A DNA stretch of 64,000 nt. It comes from Rhizobium sp. ARZ01. Lineage in GTDB: Bacteria > Pseudomonadota > Alphaproteobacteria > Rhizobiales > Rhizobiaceae. The notes beneath the pieces are model-generated. The model was not told the DNA's origin and searched no databases. It was given only the letters and a program-made list of their open reading frames with translations. The translations under genes and the position numbers were made by a program. The DNA lies in assembly GCF_014851675.1 (NCBI RefSeq), contig NZ_JACVAE010000001.1:372001-436000 (forward strand), in the 5' to 3' direction. Each line of letters begins with the position of its first letter. Positions within the stretch are counted from its first letter, which is position 1. Below, in pieces: positions 62,209-64,000 of this stretch.

Positions 62209-62682
62209 TTAACCCCGGCGCCAATAATGCATCTCCATCAGCTTGTTCCAGCTGCCGTCGTTCTTGCGCACAAGGGCGGTGAGTGTGCGGTGCCGCTCGT
62301 CGATGAAGGTGATGATGTCCTGGTAGGGTACCCGCTTGCCGGGGTTCTGGAAGTCCGGGCCCTCGCAGTGGAGCGTCAGGAGATCACCGGTCGGCTCCAT
62401 CACGCCGTCATAGTGCCAGAGATAGTTCATCATCGATCCGACCCAGGTGCCGATGTAGCGGTCACGCGCCGGATCGTAGCCGAGCGTCATCAGCGTCTCG
62501 CCCTCCTTGCCGTCGGGCATGAGGCCGCGGCCCTCGCATAGGACCCAGTATCCGCCGAGCAGGCGGACACGCTCGGTCCAGGTGCTGTTTGTTGGCGGGC
62601 CGTCGATCGCATCGGCGGAAACGTCCCAGTCTCCAACGAGGCGCTGGAGCCAATGATGCTGCGTGGTGACTTCGTTCTGCAT
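62209..62682 (-). CDS. DUF1579 family protein
   Basis: 157 residues from the ATG at 62682, with GGAGGCGAC upstream (the longer frame has no ribosome site). The pattern HHWLQRLVGDWDVSADAIDGPP, ERVRLLGGYWVLCEGRG and MTLGYDPARDRYIGTWVGSMMNYLWHYDG is typical of DUF1579 (nitrobindin-like small beta-barrels). It is divergent from the MarR gene at 62844 across a shared palindrome, so it is its likely target. The biochemical function is unknown. Confidence 0.88.
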   Translation of the reverse strand: MQNEVTTQHHWLQRLVGDWDVSADAIDGPPTNSTWTERVRLLGGYWVLCEGRGLMPDGKEGETLMTLGYDPARDRYIGTWVGSMMNYLWHYDGVMEPTGDLLTLHCEGPDFQNPGKRVPYQDIITFIDERHRTLTALVRKNDGSWNKLMEMHYWRRG

Positions 62683-62820
62683 GTCGCCTCCTTCGATCGG
62701 TGTGCCAATGGCGCGCCCTGACGGCGCCGTCTGCAACCAGTCTACGAACTTGGGCGCCGTTACATTATTTCAAGTGGTAGCGCGCATCGGATGCGACGAC
62801 GGAACCTCTTGACAAGATTA

Positions 62821-62834
62821 TGTTGATATCAACA
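62821..62834. promoter_or_regulatory. Palindrome between DUF1579 and MarR genes, candidate MarR operator
   Basis: TGTTGATATCAACA is a perfect 14-bp palindrome, 9 bases ahead of the MarR start codon and just after a TTGACA at 62809. A dimeric regulator of the MarR type would cover the promoter. Confidence 0.65.
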
Positions 62835-62843
62835 GTAGCTGAT

Positions 62844-63290
62844 ATGGCTGAGAATACAAAGCTTCCCTTCGAGACGGCCCTGCATGTGCGCGATCATTGC
62901 CTTTGCCTGCATGCCCAGAGAGCCGCGCGCGCGCTGGCGCGGCGCTTCGACGAGGCGCTGCGGCCGCTTGGCCTGACCAACGGCCAGTTTTCGCTGCTGA
63001 TGTCGCTCAATCGACCCGAGCCACCGCCGATGGGGCCGGTCGCTTCGCTGTTGGCGATGGATCGGACGACGCTGACGGCGGCGCTGAAGCCGCTGGAACG
63101 ACGCGGCCTTGTGCTTGTCTCGCCCGACCCGCGCGACCGCCGCGGCCGCCGGCTATTTCTGACCGAGGCGGGCAGGGCGCTTCTCGCCCGCGCCGTGCCG
63201 ATCTGGACCGAGACCCACGCCGCAGTTGAAGCGGGGCTTGATGGCATCGATGCCAGTGCATTGCGCGCCGGCCTGACGGCTATTTCCTGA
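62844..63290 (+). CDS. MarR family regulator
   Basis: 148 residues from the ATG at 62844 (MAENTKLPFETALHVRDHC); an ATG at 62820 would place the palindrome inside the coding part. The wHTH domain is LTNGQFSLLMSLNRPEPPPM and VASLLAMDRTTLTAALKPLERRGLVLVSPDPRDRRGRRLFLTE (read in pieces). Two cysteines near residues 19-21 (HCLC) could act as redox sensors. The gene is divergent from DUF1579, and the palindrome at 62821 is likely its own operator. Confidence 0.9.
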   Translation: MAENTKLPFETALHVRDHCLCLHAQRAARALARRFDEALRPLGLTNGQFSLLMSLNRPEPPPMGPVASLLAMDRTTLTAALKPLERRGLVLVSPDPRDRRGRRLFLTEAGRALLARAVPIWTETHAAVEAGLDGIDASALRAGLTAIS

Positions 63291-63399
63291 AGGGGAGTGC
63301 TCCGGTCTGGGGCCACAGGCTATTTTCTGCTTCTCATCCGCCATGCCGGGCACCCACGCCCCGCACCCTGCCCTCCCAATGTCTAAGCGGGCCACATTC

Positions 63400-63439
63400 C
63401 CCTCTCCCCGCTTGCGGGGAGAGGGCTAGGGTGAGGGGC
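63400..63439. repeat. Palindromic intergenic repeat (inverted copy of part of that at 40855)
   Basis: CCCTCTCCCCGC-TT-GCGGGGAGAGGG is a perfect 12-bp stem (63400-63411 with 63414-63425), followed by CTAGGGTGAGGGGC, the complement of the left half of the bet repeat. Confidence 0.85.
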
Positions 63440-63446
63440 AAAATCG

Positions 63447-63471
63447 CGGAATTGTGTAGCAAATGCCACCA
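63447..63471. repeat. 25-bp dispersed repeat, copy 2
   Basis: Same as 48517-48541 except for two bases. It lies between a palindromic repeat and the isochorismatase remnant. Confidence 0.7.
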
Positions 63472-63554
63472 CGTCTGCTTACGGCCCTTCGCGGACATGA
63501 TTGGCCGTGGTAGGCCCCATTCGTCGACTACACAGGTCGGGAGAGGATTGGAAA

Positions 63555-63695
63555 TTGGAACAAGCGCTTGTAATTATCGATATGCAGATGCTGATGCAGT
63601 ATCGTGCTGATGCAGTATCGCCTCGATGCGGGGCGCATCCGACTTTGCGAATACCATCGATAGCGATGCGATCGTGGCGGCCAGTTAGCCTATAA
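63555..63695 (+). pseudogene. Isochorismatase (cysteine hydrolase) remnant
   Basis: A TTG start begins MEQALVIIDMQMLMQYRADAV, matching the N-terminal strand (ALxxIDMQ) of the isochorismatase family, but after about 17 residues the homology stops. The family needs about 180 residues and the catalytic Asp-Lys-Cys, none of which follow. The segment GCTGATGCAGTATCG is repeated in tandem at 63590 and 63605, suggesting local slippage. Remnant only. Confidence 0.55.
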
Positions 63696-63703
63696 CGAGC
63701 ATT

Positions 63704-64000
63704 TTAGAGGGCAGCGACGCCCTCGATGCAAGTCGTAACGTCGCCACCGACCCAAATCTGATCTTCGACCAGCTCCACATAAACACGTCCTTCCCGTCCA
63801 AGGACGGTACCTTGGCTGGCAATGTATGATGAAGAAGCAATTCCGTTACCGATCAACCATTGAGCGATGCCTGCATTCAAGCTGCCGGTTACCGGGTCTT
63901 CAAAACCGGCGGCGGAAAAGGCACGCACCTCGAATTCCGCTTCCCGTCCATCCTTTGTTGGATCCCAGGGGGCAACGACACCGACCCGTAATCCGGACAG
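63704..64000 (-). CDS. PhzF-family protein, C-terminal part (gene runs off the right edge)
   Basis: About 98 residues, open to the window end, reading LSGLRVGVVAPWDPTKDGRE then VRAFSAAGFEDPVTGSLNAGIAQWLIGNG. The F-x-DPVTGS-x-N motif near the C-terminal third is the hallmark of the PhzF/diaminopimelate-epimerase-fold family. The stop at 63704 and the DQIWVGGDVTTCIEGV tail are typical. The function is unknown; these enzymes are often isomerases. Confidence 0.88.
   Translation of the reverse strand: MSGLRVGVVAPWDPTKDGREAEFEVRAFSAAGFEDPVTGSLNAGIAQWLIGNGIASSSYIASQGTVLGREGRVYVELVEDQIWVGGDVTTCIEGVAAL

Noticed and set aside
1..64000. Prophage, integron, transposase or plasmid-type genes
   Set aside because: No integrase, transposase, capsid, replication or conjugation gene was seen in any frame.

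Overview
The window looks like chromosomal DNA from an alphaproteobacterium of the Rhizobiaceae (Ensifer/Sinorhizobium, Rhizobium or Shinella-like). The signs are high-GC codon usage, a betI-betC-betB-betA choline-O-sulfate operon, a PrsD/PrsE-type secretion pair, an APS-reductase type cysH with cysD and cysN, a Rhizobium-type asparaginase II, and palindromic intergenic repeats of the rhizobial kind. The genus is inferred. No phage, plasmid replication gene, transposase or CRISPR array was seen.

Layout. 0-2.8 kb: arsenic resistance operon arsR-acr3-arsC-MFS, divergent from a gene with a cysteine-rich tail. 2.9-7.1 kb: small secreted and lipoprotein genes, a methyltransferase, a YbaK-like deacylase and a DUF3095 protein. 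7.1-14.1 kb: tryptophan to anthranilate catabolism (arylformamidase, tryptophan dioxygenase, kynureninase) around a three-gene ABC importer and an FCD-type GntR regulator. 14.2-15.8 kb: a secreted protein, an unusual low-complexity stretch, tRNA-Pro(CGG) and an MgtC-like protein. 16-25 kb: type I secretion genes prsD and prsE, a BASS transporter, a 25-residue membrane protein, an AraC regulator and a 1054-residue RTX protein. 25-35.5 kb: sulfate assimilation (cysHDN), a second RTX protein with near-identical tandem repeats, the sulfate importer cysPTWA and a DUF6152/DUF6644 pair. 35.5-41.6 kb: betICBA, interrupted between betB and betA by a small insert flanked by copies of the betA start. 41.7-48 kb: an HdeD-like protein, a fluoride riboswitch with crcB and a half-size EamA protein, a quinone reductase, an MFS transporter, and an ECF41-type sigma factor with its carboxymuconolactone-decarboxylase partner. 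48-51.5 kb: a degraded patch (frameshifted GYD gene, truncated DUF3750 gene) mixed with GFA, LysR and small secreted proteins. 51.6-64 kb: asparaginase II, a sensor cyclase, VOC and GST proteins, regulators, a copper pair (DUF2946-like plus PCu(A)C), a Tat-exported beta-helix protein, a small RTX protein, a MarR/DUF1579 pair and a partial PhzF gene.

How the genes fit together. The central 25-41 kb joins sulfate import, sulfate activation and reduction, and release of sulfate plus choline from choline-O-sulfate, with the choline oxidised to glycine betaine. The kyn genes would turn tryptophan into anthranilate and alanine, and the ABC importer beside kynU probably brings in tryptophan or kynurenine. 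PrsDE could export the RTX proteins encoded in the same window.

No clearly new defence or mobile system was found. The least explained items are the 535-bp insert that duplicates the betA start, the Cys-tailed protein opposite arsR, the motif shared by the two sulfur promoters, the BetI tail encoded by a repeat, and the valine/aspartate-rich stretch near 14.6 kb.
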